Part shown: positions 25,501 to 38,385 of the stretch, piece after piece
Numbering within the stretch: the stretch's first letter is position 1
How the letters are laid out: each line of letters begins with the position of its first letter
NCBI GenBank assembly: GCA_016987375.1
Contig: PJRA01000343.1
Location: 671,554 to 735,553, forward strand
Origin: Brachionus koreanus
Lineage: Eukaryota; Rotifera; Eurotatoria; Ploima; Brachionidae
Reading direction: 5' to 3'
DNA length: 64,000 nucleotides
The notes under the pieces: model-generated
What the model saw: only the letters and a program-made list of their open reading frames with translations
Database searches by the model: none
Told to the model about the DNA's origin: nothing
Made by a program: the position numbers and the translations under genes

Positions 25501-28500
25501 CTTTTTTTTTCTTAATATTATAGATTTATTACTGAAAAAACAAAAAAAAATTGAAAAATAAAAATCAAGACTCGAAAATAAAATTAATTGCAAATTTGAT
25601 TGCTGAAAATAAGTGAAATGTTCTACAATTAAATAAAAATTTGCATAAGCTTGAAAACATTAATGAACTTATATTGATTAGAATCTTTTCATTAGAAAAT
25701 TTTGTAACCAGCTCTAGAAATAAATTTTGCTTCTAGAAATTTATTAACTATTTATTTATTTCCATATGAATAAACTCAAATTAAAATTTGAGATAGAAAA
25801 TTTGAAAAAAATTATTTATAAACTAACAATAAATAATAAAAAATTAATCAATAATTTTAAAATTGATTTTTGATTTTAAAGGAACAAAATTAAGTTCGTT
25901 TCCCCTTGTTGATCTAATTGATGGTTTCTCAATCCGCTATGTCCAAAGCGATCATAAAAACAAAGAGCCAACCATGGACGCATTTATGTTTCATGTCAGC
26001 GACGGAGTCAATGAGTCTCCTACCCACAAGATCACCATTAACATTAAAGTAGTTAATTTTAATCTCTTTAATATTTAACAAAATTTAATTCTATCTCTTT
26101 TTTTTTAAAGATAATTAATGATGAAAAGCCTGTTGCTGTTTTAGAGCCACTCTTGGTCCAAAGTGGGAAAAGAACAACACTTACCAATTCTACATTTTTT
26201 ATTGTTGATTTTGACTCCAATCCTGAAAATATCAAGATAGAAATAGAAAAGTTTCCCAAACATGGTACTTAGTGATTTTTATTTCAAAAAACGTGATCAG
26301 TTATTCAAATAATCTCATTTTCATGTATTTTTAGGAGCCTAATCTAAAAAATATATAAATAAAAAATATGATTTTTTTTCTAATTAGTGAATATTTGATC
26401 GCAGTTTGGAACTTATTTCATAAGTTTCTGAAAAAAAAAATTTTTTTTTTTTTTTAAGGTAAATTATTCTTGTCAAACCAAGCATTCACCGCAAAAAAAA
26501 AGCAATTTTTGTACTCGGATATTCTTGATAAACAAATAAGTTTTTTGCTTGAGGATCAAAGTGCAACTAAAGATGAAATTACCTTCAAAATATCTGATGA
26601 AACATTTTCAGTTTTGTATGATTTCTTAATTAAAGTGGTTCAGAAAGAAAAACCTGGTCTTTTCATCGAAAAAAATGAAGGTCTGGACGCAATTCAAGGT
26701 AAGTTTTTAGAAAAACGACTCTAATCTTATCCAGTGTGTCAATCTATGTTTAGGTCACATATTTCCGATAACCAGTGACATGTTGTACACAGTATCTAAA
26801 TCTAAACTAACTGATCATAATAAATTAGTCGATTATCTTTTGTCTGATCTTTTGATCTATAAAATTTTGAGCACGCCTGAATTTGGTCGAATTCAGCTTC
26901 GCTTTGATACTTTTTACCAAGATATCCTAGGTCCGTACTCTTTCATGAACACATTCACACAAAATGACATTAACGAAGGTATCTCAATATTGAGTTTGAA
27001 TTAGCATGATTAACTAACTAAGCTTGTCGGTATTTTTCTGTAAGCCGTCAAATTCGGCTTACTTTAAAATAAAATTGAATTTAACTTATCACTAAAAATA
27101 GATGGGATCTTGTATCATTTATGGCCTGACATTTTTCCTCTTTTTTTAAACAAAAATAATTTTTGGACATGATTTAAATAGACAATTTATTAATAATCTT
27201 CTTTGGGATTTAATTATTTCTTCCTTTTTTCTTTAAAATTGATAATGACAAATTTAATCATAGACAAATAAAATGCGGTGCTTATCAAAAAAAAATATAA
27301 AAGGACATTTATTGTTTAAAATTGAAAATAAATCCATTAATGATACAATACCCGAAAAAGCTTTATTTTCGTTGAAGAATGAATGTTTTTGAATGCTTTG
27401 AAATATAATTTTTTTGTAGGCAAAATTTTTATTTTTTTTTCAATAAAGGAAGAGTATTTTATAATCATGGAGCCAATGAGCCAACAGGCGTGACTTCATT
27501 TGGGTTCAATGTGACCGATTCAAATGGAAATAGCCTTCCAGATCAAAGGTTCATTATAACTGTGCGCGGTGACAAGCTGCCGCCAGTTGTTGTTCAAAAC
27601 CGAGGTCTAAAAGTAAATCAAGGCCAAAGCACTGTCTTATCCAGACACGAATTTGATATCAAAGACGACGACACTTCACTAGACAACATAAAGTTTCTAA
27701 TTGTCACTCAGCCTAAATTAGGCCGTTTGGAACACAAACGTGAGCCTGGACGTCGGATAGAATATTTCCTCTACGAAGACTTGGCATACAAAAATATACA
27801 CTATGTTCATGAAGATGTTTACAATGGTCTCAAGAATGATCTTGTCGATTTTAGAATCACTGATGGAAAAAATGATGTTAGTGCAAGTGTTTACATCAGC
27901 ATAACTCGGATAGATAATCAGATGCCTTTGCTTAAGTCAAAATTTGTTCTTAATGCCAAAGAACTTGAACGAACTCAAATTAGTCCAAATGAAATTCAAG
28001 TTTTTGATCGGGACACACCTAATGACGCTCTTAAAATAATCATCACTCATCCGCCACAGTATGGCATTCTGGAAAAGCTTGTCAATGAGCCGAGAGAAAA
28101 TAAAATTGAAGACCAAATGATTTCGCTTAATACCAATCTAAATCAAAAACTAAATTTTATTCTTAAATTTAACAATAATAATCAAAGTGATAGAAAATAT
28201 GTGTCTGTGAACGAATTTACAATGAGTGATGTAGAAAAAGGACTTGTTTTCTATCATCATATGAGTCAAGGTGTCAGACAAGACCGATTTGGTTTTATTG
28301 TTTATGATGGTTATAACAATATGTTTATGATCGATGGAGGCATTCAGGTGTCAACTTATCAAATATTTAATATAAACATTGAACCAGAGAGCAATCAGGC
28401 TCCAATTGTAGAAAAAAACATTGGTCTCAACTACCTGCATCAATTCGAGACTTATACTGGAAGAGTTATAATGAAAAGCGAACTGCTCATCACCGACAAA

Positions 28501-31500
28501 GACAATTCTGATTCAGACATAATAATAGAAATAACTCGCAAGCCATTGTATGGATTTCTGCAGCATAAGGACCGGCCTGGCTTGGCTATCAATAGATTTA
28601 CCCAATTTGATTTGAATCAAAACAAAATATTTTTTATTCTCAAAAAATTTGATGATCTAGTTACAGAGGATTATTTTGAGTTTGATGTTTATGACATGTC
28701 CAAAAATTATGTCAAACAGAATCGCTTTGATGTTAGATGGTCAGTGGTTGGATTTAAAGAAGATGAAATAAGTGTAATGGAAATAGATGGAAAGGCAAGA
28801 GTGCACATACAAAAAGCTGGATCTTTGAAACAATTTAGTATGGTCACATGCAAGACTGAGTCAGATACGGCCAAATCGAATAGGGACTCGAAATTTTTTG
28901 ATTTTGTGCATACCAATGTCAGAATTGAGTTCAATGAGGATGAAAGCTACAAAGCGTGTGATGTAATAATTAACAAGGATGATAATACAGAGCCAATAGA
29001 ATCATTTTATGTGGTCCTGGAGGATGCTAAGTATTCTATTTTGGGCCAGCGTAAACGTGTCAAAGTAAACATATTGGAGAAAGAGAAGGAGTCTGTTTTG
29101 GAATTTGAGAAAACGAGTTTTGAAGTTCAAGAGTCAGATAAGTTTGTGTCGTTGGCGATTGTGCGCAGTGGTGATTTGAGTAAAGATGTACATGTTGAGT
29201 GCTTGACCGAGGATGATTCGGCCATTGCCGGTCAAGACTACATATCTAAAAAAAGTGGAAATTATGTAAGGATACCTGCTGGGCAAATTTACGGATTTTG
29301 TGATGTTGAAATAATTGATGATAATTTAAAAGAAGTTGAAAGCGAATATTTTAAAGTTTTGTTACGCAATCCATCGACTGGTTCGAAAATTGGTCCCAAA
29401 TCGGAAAGTTCGATTGGAATTATTGGTCCTAATGATGGTAAGTTTTGTTATTCTAATTTTTAGAATTATTTTTTAAGAAATGATTGTTTTAATTAAATTA
29501 TTATTGCTTGTTTTTATCATATATATTTTTTTCAATTTATTTTTTATAGTTTTTTTTAATCTTAGACACTTGGATGATTTATTTTAAGTGACTATTTATA
29601 TTTTTTTTTGGTCTATTATTAGAGCAAAACAGTCAGTTTTAAATTGACCTGTCTAATTTAAAAGCGAACATTAATTTAATTTTAAAAATTCAATTTTTTT
29701 ACCAAGAACAAAAGTAAATAATTTGAAAAAATGTTTTCTTTTCTTCACAAATATATTTATAAGATACTTATTTTGTTTTGAATGATTGTAGTGGAGAAAA
29801 AATCATCGTAATGTTGAAAGATTTGTGTATGAGATTAAGAGAAGTTAATTTTTGCTTTCAGTAAACAATTAAATAAACATGGTAACTGTCTTTTTTGATT
29901 AGAGGTGCACAAATTGGTTCAAAATGGACGCCAAAACATTAGATGTCAATTTATAAAATATATGATTCTTTGGATAGTTGATAAAAAAAAAATACAAATA
30001 AAAGATTTTAAATTTGGAGAAAAAAAATTGTTTACTATAGCGCAAAATTGTACAAATGTAAAAGCCATATTCTTCAATCTAGTAGATTCTTTTAAATTTA
30101 AAAAATCTTTGAATTTTTGAAGAATTAAGAGCAAGATAACAAAAATTAAACTAAATTTTTATTTGGATTGTTGAAAGTAAGTTTCAGAAAGATCCCTTTT
30201 TACAGAATGATTTAAGAGGCGTTTCATCTATACGTTTTTAACACTAGAAGCACCAAACGAGTCATTTGACTCGTTTAAAATTAATTTTAAATTCTCTTAT
30301 CTTTTGAATAGATTTTTCAAATAAATACATCTTTTTTGAATTATGTAAAAAAATTTTTTTTTGCTTTTTTCAAATAGTTAACTGTAAAAGGAAACTTAAA
30401 ATACAAATTTATTGTTCAAATTAATTGATTTTGTTGAATTATGATCATTTAAAATAAAAATATAATTTTTCTTAAAAACATTTAAATTAGATAACATCAT
30501 CAATTAATCTGTTTTATTTTTATCAAAATCGTTTAAAAAAAACTGATTAGGAAAAATGAGAAGAGGATAACAGTAAACAAAAATTACCAATTTGCCTAAA
30601 TTGGTTAATACACTAAATTAAATTTTCACAAGAACCAAGTTACCAAATAGCTCAGATAAGCATGATATTGAAAACCCATTTTGATTTGAACATCATTAGG
30701 AGACTTTTACTTTTGATGCTACTAAGTATGTTGTATTTACAGAACTAATTGAAATCTCTCAGAAAAAAATTTATAGCCTTTATTTTCCGTGTTTTTACTC
30801 TTTTTAATTAAAATTTACCATAATTTACGTAAAAAATTTTCAAATTTCAAAAATAGATTTGATTTCTTTCTTAGTTCTTGAACTTATATAAAAATTGTAA
30901 AAATTTTTTTTTAGCCCGGGTAATTAGATAAAATTGAGTTACAGCAAAGTGCAGATAATTTTTTTCAAAAAAAAAAAATTCATTTTTTTTTAAACTTTGA
31001 GATTATATTCAATTTTAAAATTTAAAAATAAAGGATCTAAAAAATCATTATTCGAAACTTGAAATAATCTTGAAAATTTGAAATATTTTTGGAATTTTAA
31101 AAATAATAAAGTCTACTCATTAAAACCTAAATATTAATTAAAACAATCAAATAAATCTATATTATGTTTCTTAATAAATAAATTCTATTTTAAATAGAGA
31201 AATTTTAATTATTTTAATTTAAGTTTTGGCAAACGAATGTAAGACAATATATCAAAGTGTAGTAGAGCCTCTTAACAAAGTTTATGTTGAAATAACGCGT
31301 GAAAAAATTCATATTTCAGAATCATTTAGTGTTCTGATTCAAAATGTTCCCACAAATGATTTTTACATTAAAAATTATTTCAAAAAATATGGCCAAATAT
31401 CTGAGAAAAATTTAAGCATTGCCGAGCCTGGATTGGACTATGAGCCAATAAACGAGTTTGTGAAATTTTTACCAGGTGAAATTTCAAAAGTAATTTACAA

Positions 31501-34500
31501 AATATTCCATTTAAAATAAAAGCTTAACTTTCTTTTTTTTTCTTAAGAAAATATCAACACAAATTCTTTCAATTGGACATAGGCTTCCCAAAATTTTTAC
31601 TCTACAACTTAAAACAATTTCATCTAAAAGCAACAAAATAGATTCATGTGAATTTATAGATCCTGATTTTGTGAACATAATAATTGGTAATTATGACAAA
31701 AATATTGCCTTAGTTGGTTTCAATCAGTCAAGTATATCCATTAACGAAACAAGTAGACTTGTCCAAATACCTGTGATAAGAGCTGGAGACTTGTCCAAAT
31801 CGTTTTCTTTGATTTGCTCAACCAAACAACAAACAGCAATCGAAGGTCAAGATTATGTTGGCAGAGACAGCTTTGAACAGTCAAGAATTTATTTTGAACC
31901 TGGTGAAAAAGAGAAATCATGCTCTATTGAGATTATAAACGATAATATATTCGAAGCAGATGAAACATTTCAGATAAAGCTTAGCGATTTGCGTGGCCCT
32001 TCCGAAGTAAAACTAAGTTCCTTGACTACAATGACTATCACAATTCTCAATGATGAAGATTCGTGTGTTATTTCTTTATCTGAAGAAATATACTACACAG
32101 AAGAACCTTCGACTAGTGACTCAACTGTAGTAAAATCTATACCAATTGTGAGGGGCGGTGATTTGACGCGAACTAGTTATGTTCGCGTGGACACTTCTGA
32201 TGGCACTGCTCGAGCTGGTCTCGACTACAAGCCTAAAACAGAGATCCTTAAATTCGCACCTGGGGTATCTGCTTTAGATTTTGAGATTGAAATTTTACAT
32301 GACAACGATCAAGAAGGAGCTGAAAGTTTTAAAGTAATTCTAGGTCCACAAGATCCCGTATCTGGAAATTTCGGAGAGATAAAAACAGCAACGGTAATCA
32401 TCAAAGATTCTTTCTCAAGTAACCACAGCAGCATAATCGATAATTCGCCAATTTACTTAAATTCCTTGGTTTATCATGCTGTTGGCAAGGCTGGAAAAAA
32501 ATCTGTTCCTGTTGGTGAACCTCTAATTTGTTTTGAAGTAAGATAATAATTTAATATTCAATTTTTAAACAAAATTTAGTTAATAATTAAATGGGTTAAC
32601 ACTTTTAAAAATTATCTTTTTAAAATAAATTGGACGATTAACACTAGAAAGCTCGGTTGATTAATTACAAAAATTTCAAATTTAAATTTCTAGAAAAATA
32701 AAAAAAATTTTTTTAAGTATTTCAAATTTATTTCATTTTTTGATTAATTTTTTAAAACTTTATTTCTATAAAATATTTTTTTTCTCCATATACTCTTCTT
32801 ACAGAGCATAGAGCCATTTGATTTCTTTGCTACTAAAAAATCAGTAAACCATAAATATTTGCTTTTAACGCAGCACTAAATGCCCATAATCATAGCTAAG
32901 TGCTTCTAAATAATGTAAGTTTCAAGAATAGTTCAGATAAAAATTCTGATCACAATATGAAAAAAAAATCTTAAGTTTCAAATTATTTTTAATTATTTCT
33001 AATAAAGAGATAATTCATAATTAACAATTTTCAATAATAAATAAAAATCTCTACATTCAAAATCAATTTTTTTTCAACAAAATATTTGGCACTTTTTTAA
33101 ATATATCAAAATAGGAAGAATTTTTGTATTGTTTGTATTTGAATTTCATAATACTCAAAAACTCATGTGTTTTGTTTGTTTCTTCAAATGTTAAAAAAAT
33201 TGACAATTTATTTTTCTATTTAAAATGTTGAAAAATTCAAAGAAAATTTTTTTTTCTAATTTATCCTAAATAATAAACCTAAGTAAAGCATTTAAATTTC
33301 AATTTAGTTAGTTACTTGAGATTCGTTAATTTTTTTTTATTTGTATTACTGTACCGAGCTATAGCTCCTTCAGATTAGAAAAAGAAATAATGCCTTCTAA
33401 TGCTTGTCTATTAATACTTAAGAAATAAGAGCATTATTTCTAAGATTAGTATTAGTAGACAAGTTTTTACCATTCAAATGATTATAATTAATTAACACTT
33501 AATTAGACACTTAAAAAATTCATTCATGTTAAGTTTTATTTAAAAAAAAAAATTTAATTTCTATGATTTAATCAAATTTAGTATTAATTAACAATCAAAG
33601 GCCGGACGAAATTTTCGACCCGTTTTATTTGATTTGTTTTTCTAATTTTTTTCAATCAAAATACAATTATTTTGTAATAAAAATTAATTGATTATTTATG
33701 ATTAAAAAATTTAAGAAGTTATTTAACTTATTTAATAAAAAACAAATAAAGCAAGTAAAAAATAAGGGTTCAAAAGACTCATCCGACCTATGAGGGTTAA
33801 ATTTTTTTCAATAAGTTTAGACATATTTTTTTAAATTAATATAATTTTGATATTGTGAAATTTAATACAAATTAAACAATTAGAACAAAAAAAATGCTAA
33901 AATATCTAATGACTTTTTTTCTGAAGGCTTATAATTAGTTCTGTAAGTGCAATAAACTGCAACATACTTAGTTGCTAATGATGTGCAAAATCTCTGCAGA
34001 ATGCACGATAGTCAAATTTGTCCAAATTTTATTTATGCTAAGTTTGCAGAGTTTTTTTCAGATTTTTCATAATAGTTAATGTTGCATATACAGAACTTGC
34101 TTTTGACTTTTGAGAGAAAAGTTAGTTAACATTTTGTTCTGTTCAATTGTACTAAATTTCACAAAATCTATAATTTTAATTTTCTAAAAAAATATCTTAC
34201 AATTTTTAATTCAAGCCATGTGACCAGAACAATCCCAAATACAGTTCAAATTCAAAATTATGTCAACTGATTGATAAGAAAAAACTAAGAACAAGTTATT
34301 CATGGGAAATCAGTACTCCAAATGAATACGGTGATTATTCGCAATTTATTAAATTGAGTCAAAATTCATTGTTTTCACTAACAAATGAATCGGTATTGGA
34401 GCCAATTTATTTTCAAAAAAAATTTCGCGTTCGCTGCGTAATTCAGTATAGTCGAGACAATTCACGAACAATTAAATCCAACTATGTGCAAGTGGTTGAG

Positions 34501-37500
34501 TCAAGCGAAGTTTTAAACACTTTTAAGCTTTCGAGTAAAGAAAGATGCGCGGATAAATGGTCTCATTTATCCAAACAGGCAGTTAATTTAAATTCATCAG
34601 TGCCCTCAAATTTCTATTCAAAATCAACAGACTCATCTTTGCCTTTGCTAAATCTAAAATTTCACACACCATTCATAGCCAAAGCCGACTATATATCTGC
34701 AGAATTTGTCAAAAATAATCCCGATTTGGTCGACTATCTTAATTTTGTTCGTCTTAGCATAGAAGTTCCGTACAGTGACGGTATAGTTCCATTAATATCG
34801 ACAATGCCCATACTTAACATCAGACACTTAATTAATGACAAATTTCAGTTTTATCCAAACCACATTTGCTCAAACTTTATCAAACTATCATCTCAAGAGA
34901 GTCATTTGAAATTTGGCTTTATTGAACCAAATGATCATGATTCGAATAAAAATCAGTTGAATGAAATAATGGATAGAATTGATTCATACCGAAACAATAA
35001 AACGCTCAAATTTTATTCATATTTGGACAAAGAAAAATGTGCTTGGAAAATAACAGGCTTTTACGATTTGACCGAATTGACCTCATACTGTCAAGCTCAA
35101 ATAATATCATCTGATTTGAGCGATAACTCGAAAAATTATCTTAGTATTAGAATTCCACTTTACGTGTCCTATCTATATCAGAGCTATCAAGCTACATGGT
35201 CTAGTGTGGACTATAAAACAAATGTAGAAGCAGCCATTATATACAAAACGAAAGAAGTCTATGATAATTTGGTTCAGGATGAGATTAGCCATAAAAAAAA
35301 GTATAAAGACTTGAATTTTGAAGTAGACAAGAGTTTGGTCTCACTTTCGGTGTCTAAGATATCAATGACTGAAAATGGAAGGCTAATAATCGAATTTTCA
35401 ACTGTTCCATCGTTTCACGGTCAATTTGTCAAGCAACGACAAGACGGTTTGCAAAGTTTTATTAGAGCACCCCATAATTTGAAAACAAAATTTAACCTAG
35501 AGTTAGTATGGAGTCAATATACGTATGATTATCCAGAACAAACTTGGAAGGCAACATCAACCGACATTTTAAACAATTTTTCTGGAAACTATACAATTTA
35601 TTTAGTACCATGCTATGCAAAACCAAATCAATCCTTTAAGTATCCTTATGAGTGTGAGGCTGGTGAATTATTAAGGTAAATTTAAACTGTTCTTTACTTG
35701 CATTAATAATTTCAAAATCCATCCTGATGTCCATAATTTTCTATATTGTTCAAATAATAAAAAATAAGTGTCTCAAATGCCACTATTTTTTTTAAATCAA
35801 ATATTATCATTTATGTAAATTATAATTTTAATTTTTATTTTTTAAAATAAGCTTTTTTAGAGTATTTTATACCGAATACCCTTTATAATTGTAGCTTATC
35901 AAAAACGGTTCTGAATTTTTGTCGTGTTGCAATTTTAAGCATTCTGTCGACTGTATCAATGCTTGTTTTAAGAGGAAAAAATTTTATTATTTGTAGAATC
36001 CTGTTTTGCATTTTTTGTAATTCTAGCTTTATTTTATTTTTACTGAATTTAAAATAATGAAAAAATGGTCAAACAAACAGCGGATTTAAAGTTTTATTAA
36101 GGATTTAATTGATTTTTAGAGAAAAACTCCAGTTAAAGCTTTTAATTTTACGAATTAGATTCATTTTTGACGTCTGTTTCTTCATTAAATTTTGATATTG
36201 AGCTTGTATTTTCTTCTTATGAAATTTTATTCGTCTCAATATTTTTTTACTATGTATTAAAAAAGAAAAAAAATTTACATACACATTTATTTTTCTTTTT
36301 TTACATGGCCTAAATAAACATGTTTTCTAGACTCTTTGGATATCTAAAATCTCAGTATATAAGAATACTATTAAATATTTAATGCTTTTCTGCAAGTTTC
36401 TAAACTTGTTAATTTGATGAAAAAAAAGTTAGGAAATTTTTTCAAATATCTAATAAAAAATCAAATTCTTCAAATTTAAAATCTTTCCTTTGCCGATAAT
36501 TTCAGATTTCCAGAATTTTAAGAACCATTTATTGGAGTTTAACAAAAATTAAAAAATCAAAGTTTTTCTTTTTTATCTAACACAAAGTAATTATTAAATT
36601 ATTGAAAAATAAAATTTGATTAAATAACTACAAAAAAAACAATTTTTTCTTTTAAAAAATTTATTTTAATAAAATTTCTATTTTAACTAATTATTTTTAT
36701 AATTAGCTTTACAATCCCAATATCAGTTGAACAATCTAGCATGCCTGTGCCAAGCAAATATTCGCTCGGAACGCGATTGACTCTTTCGAATAATTTGATC
36801 AGCAGCATAAACCCTTCCATAAATAGCCAACAGTTCGATGGCGAATTTCAAAAAGGAGACATTGTCTATGGCAGTGTAATTTGGGACGGAGACCAAGACC
36901 AAAAGTCAGGCTACAGTTTAGAAATTGATAAAGTCTTTATTTGTTCTAGTGATCCAAGTTCTGTTCCAGTTTACGATCCAGATGGAACTGTGTATGGTTG
37001 TGCTCAGCCACACAAATCCTTAAAACATAGAATTCTTTTACTCGACAAGAATTCTCCAAATGAATCTCCCAAATTTGACGCACAGTTTCTTAATGATTAC
37101 TTGAACAGTAGCAATTCCACTCTTCTTAATTCAAAAATGCTCAGAAAGAACCTGGTAATCGATGGCTTCAAATTCAATGTGAATTTACTCCTCAAAATAG
37201 AAAATATGACCAAAAAATTAGACCAGTCAGACTCGGTTTGGTACATTCAAACTATGTTCTACATTAGAGCAGGAAACTCTAAAAAAACTAGACATGCTAA
37301 TATTCACAATATTAAGGACGTCTATAATAATGGAACAAACATGAATATTATCAAACTAAAAAGTGATAAAAAGACATCTTTGCTTAAATCTAAAATCAAA
37401 GCCACCGTCAATAAGGAAAAAGCTGAGTCTTCTGGTTTGATAAAGGTCATCATTCCAATTATTCTTTTGTTAATAATAGCGATTTTGGTCAGTGGTTCTT

Positions 37501-38228
37501 TAGTATACTACAAAAAAGAGCATCTCATTTTGATGTTTAACAGTGAGTCCAACAATAAAAAAAATAATATTATGAGCTTGGCCAGAAAAAAATTTGGAAA
37601 AAACATGTACGAAAAAGAATTGAAAGAGAGCACGTCTAGTAGCACTAATGAAACAATGATTGTGGTTTCGCCTTTGTTAGAGTCTAATAAAGAGAAAAAG
37701 CTAGATGATGCAAACTTAACATTTCAGACAGTTGTATCCAAATCGTCAAATTACGCCTCACCAAGTCAACTGGACGAAGATAATGATCATTATACACGGC
37801 ATTCATCTTGTGATCAAAAAACGAAATCTAGCATCAAAAATTTGCTTGATAAAATGTTCGGAAAACGTAAAGAGAGCAAAATTTTAAAGTCAGTTAGTGC
37901 AACTAGTGAATATGATGATTTGAGCAAAAATTTCCTAGATCATCAAATTGATGAAGTGCCGCAATTTCCAAAATATCCAACCATTAAGAGAAATAATTAT
38001 TTGTATTTCAATTATAATAATAACAGGATTAATTATATGAATTCGGAAAGTGCTGATATTGAAGCTGAAAAAAGTGAAATTTCGAATAAATTAATTAATG
38101 GACAGCTTACTCAGACAATGGTTGCTGTTGCTTCTATATCAGGTTTGACGCCTACTCAAACAACTCCAGTAAATTCATCGACAAAATGTGCACTACCAGT
38201 CAAGAGATTGAGCGGAACTGAAGTTTAA
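16600..38228 (+). CDS. FRAS1: FRAS1-like extracellular matrix protein (14 exons)
   Basis: Exons: 16600-16716, 17754-17942, 17997-18542, 18607-18879, 20155-22411, 25882-26048, 26111-26264, 26459-26698, 26754-26978, 27449-29437, 31224-31489, 31548-32537, 34216-35675, 36707-38228. All junctions are GT..AG and frames agree, giving about 3464 aa. Order: signal peptide (VIFLFIFFCC), six VWC-type cysteine modules (second and sixth incomplete), about eleven CSPG repeats with the recurrent FTQxDLxxG and VxDNxxP boundary motifs, five Calx-beta domains (e.g. AIAGQDY, AIEGQDY, ARAGLDY), a long C-terminal ectodomain, a TM helix near 37446-37510 and a cytoplasmic tail of about 240 aa ending GTEV. Vertebrate FRAS1 has the same order but with furin-like repeats between VWC and CSPG; none are seen here. 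Known role: basement-membrane adhesion in a complex with FREM proteins. The start was chosen because it opens the signal peptide; an extra 5' exon cannot be excluded. Confidence 0.93.
16717..17753 (+). other. FRAS1 intron 1
   Basis: 1.04-kb intron, AT-rich, no nested gene or clear repeat seen. Confidence 0.7.
19834..20069. mobile_element. TTAA-flanked MITE in FRAS1 intron 4
   Basis: Inverted ends TTAACACTCAAAAACCGG at 19834 and its complement ending at 20069, each bordered by TTAA. 236 bp, non-coding. Related to but distinct from the MITE at 5766 (both begin TTAACACT). The rest of intron 4 (18880-20154) shows nothing else. Confidence 0.78.
22925..23355. mobile_element. degenerate TTAACACTC-type MITE
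   Basis: Left end CAACACTCAAAGGACCGG near 22927 and right end TTTGAGTGTTAA ending at 23355 resemble the termini of the 19834 element. The left TTAA has become TCAA. Interior sequence around 22962-23060 is similar to a stretch at about 4575-4665 in the GTPase intron, so a further copy probably lies there. Confidence 0.6.
23520..23760 (-). mobile_element. LINE RT thumb-region scrap
   Basis: Minus-strand translation gives YKVNSSEKDLGLFIK, then LLYKSLVKAYLEYSIN and YPYSVKEI, matching the conserved EKDLG...LYxSLVRxxLEYA...PY segment of CR1/Jockey-like reverse transcriptases. Stops and a deletion between the blocks show it is dead. Confidence 0.7.
24464..24859 (-). CDS. putative secreted peptide-hormone precursor nested in FRAS1 intron 5
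   Basis: Intronless, 131 aa, ATG at 24859. Residues 1-21 are a clear signal peptide (SFFLLLLGLVVFVNS). The pro-region is acidic (EDDDQFEVELL). A KEKR site is followed by FPKWRSGDTRSR, then a region with several mono- and dibasic sites, and the protein ends NRLYQNILG, where the terminal Gly could be converted to a C-terminal amide. There are no Cys residues in the mature part. This layout (signal peptide, acidic spacer, basic cleavage sites, C-terminal Gly) is that of a neuropeptide or peptide-hormone precursor; I do not recognise the family. It lies antisense within a large intron of the FRAS1-like gene, so both cannot be transcribed freely together. Confidence 0.65.
   Translation of the reverse strand: MLSTKSFFLLLLGLVVFVNSTPIDEQAKSNEAEASVIEDDDQFEVELLKTIRKGLMAEFILRERLSKELDEGLDNTKEKRFPKWRSGDTRSRVKQLYQNNDNYFSDYSPMLRKIWENNMLEKNRLYQNILG
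26979..27448 (+). other. FRAS1 intron 9
   Basis: 470-bp intron; nothing recognised. Confidence 0.7.
29438..31223 (+). other. FRAS1 intron 10 with MITE fragments
   Basis: 1.8-kb intron. Holds a half-copy of the TTAACACTAGAAGCACC MITE at 30238-30370 and, around 30605-30780, sequence weakly resembling the MITE at 33849-34168. Confidence 0.65.
30238..30370. mobile_element. half-copy of the TTAACACTAGAAGCACC MITE
   Basis: Starts TTAACACTAGAAGCACCAA, as at 5766, followed by the AACGAGTCA...TGACTCGTT palindrome and an interior matching the complement of 5887-5960. The opposite terminus was not found. Confidence 0.7.
33588..33800. mobile_element. decayed TTAA-flanked MITE
   Basis: TTAACAATCAAAGGCCGGA at the left and TCCGACCTATGAGGGTTAA at the right are imperfect inverted repeats, both with TTAA. 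The interior (TCGACCCGTTTTATTTG... and AGGGTTCAAAAGACTC) parallels the 19834-20069 element, so it is an older copy of that family. Confidence 0.65.
33849..34168. mobile_element. MITE with 9-bp target duplication (Mutator-type size)
   Basis: Termini GATATTGTGAAATTTAATAC (left) and, as complement of the right end, GATTTTGTGAAATTTAGTAC. Flanked on both sides by the direct repeat TATAATTTT (33840-33848 and 34169-34177). 320 bp, non-coding. A diverged, inverted copy is at about 44572-44836. Confidence 0.78.
35676..36706 (+). other. FRAS1 intron 13
   Basis: 1.03-kb intron; AT-rich, nothing recognised. Confidence 0.7.
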
Positions 38229-38378
38229 CAAATACAAAAACATCTATAACAGTAAATTTATTCAAACGTCATCTGAAAATTACCTCGACTATAAAATAAT
38301 TGTTTTTTTTTTGTTTAATTTATTTAAAAATTACGTCTAAATTAAAATTAATTTTTTTATGTTTAATTATTTTTATTA

Positions 38379-38385
38379 AATAAAT
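38379..38385 (+). terminator. candidate poly(A) signal for FRAS1
   Basis: AATAAA-type hexamer about 150 bp after the FRAS1 stop codon. In such AT-rich DNA these occur by chance, so this is tentative. Confidence 0.35.

Larger units (their letters stand above)
22412..25881 (+). other. FRAS1 intron 5 (3.5 kb) with nested elements
   Basis: Splits a CSPG repeat. Contains a TTAA-type MITE (22925-23355), an antisense LINE scrap (23520-23760) and an antisense peptide-precursor gene (24464-24859). The remainder is AT-rich without recognised content. Confidence 0.8.
32538..34215 (+). other. FRAS1 intron 12 with two MITEs
   Basis: 1.7-kb intron carrying a decayed TTAA MITE (33588-33800) and a MITE with 9-bp duplications (33849-34168). 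A lone TTAACACTAGAAAGCT terminus is at about 32639, resembling one at about 59516 in reverse orientation. Confidence 0.7.

Noticed and set aside
29905..30134. Overlapping 71-aa and 62-aa ORFs on both strands
   Set aside because: Lys/Phe-rich AT-driven translations inside FRAS1 intron 10 with no homology.
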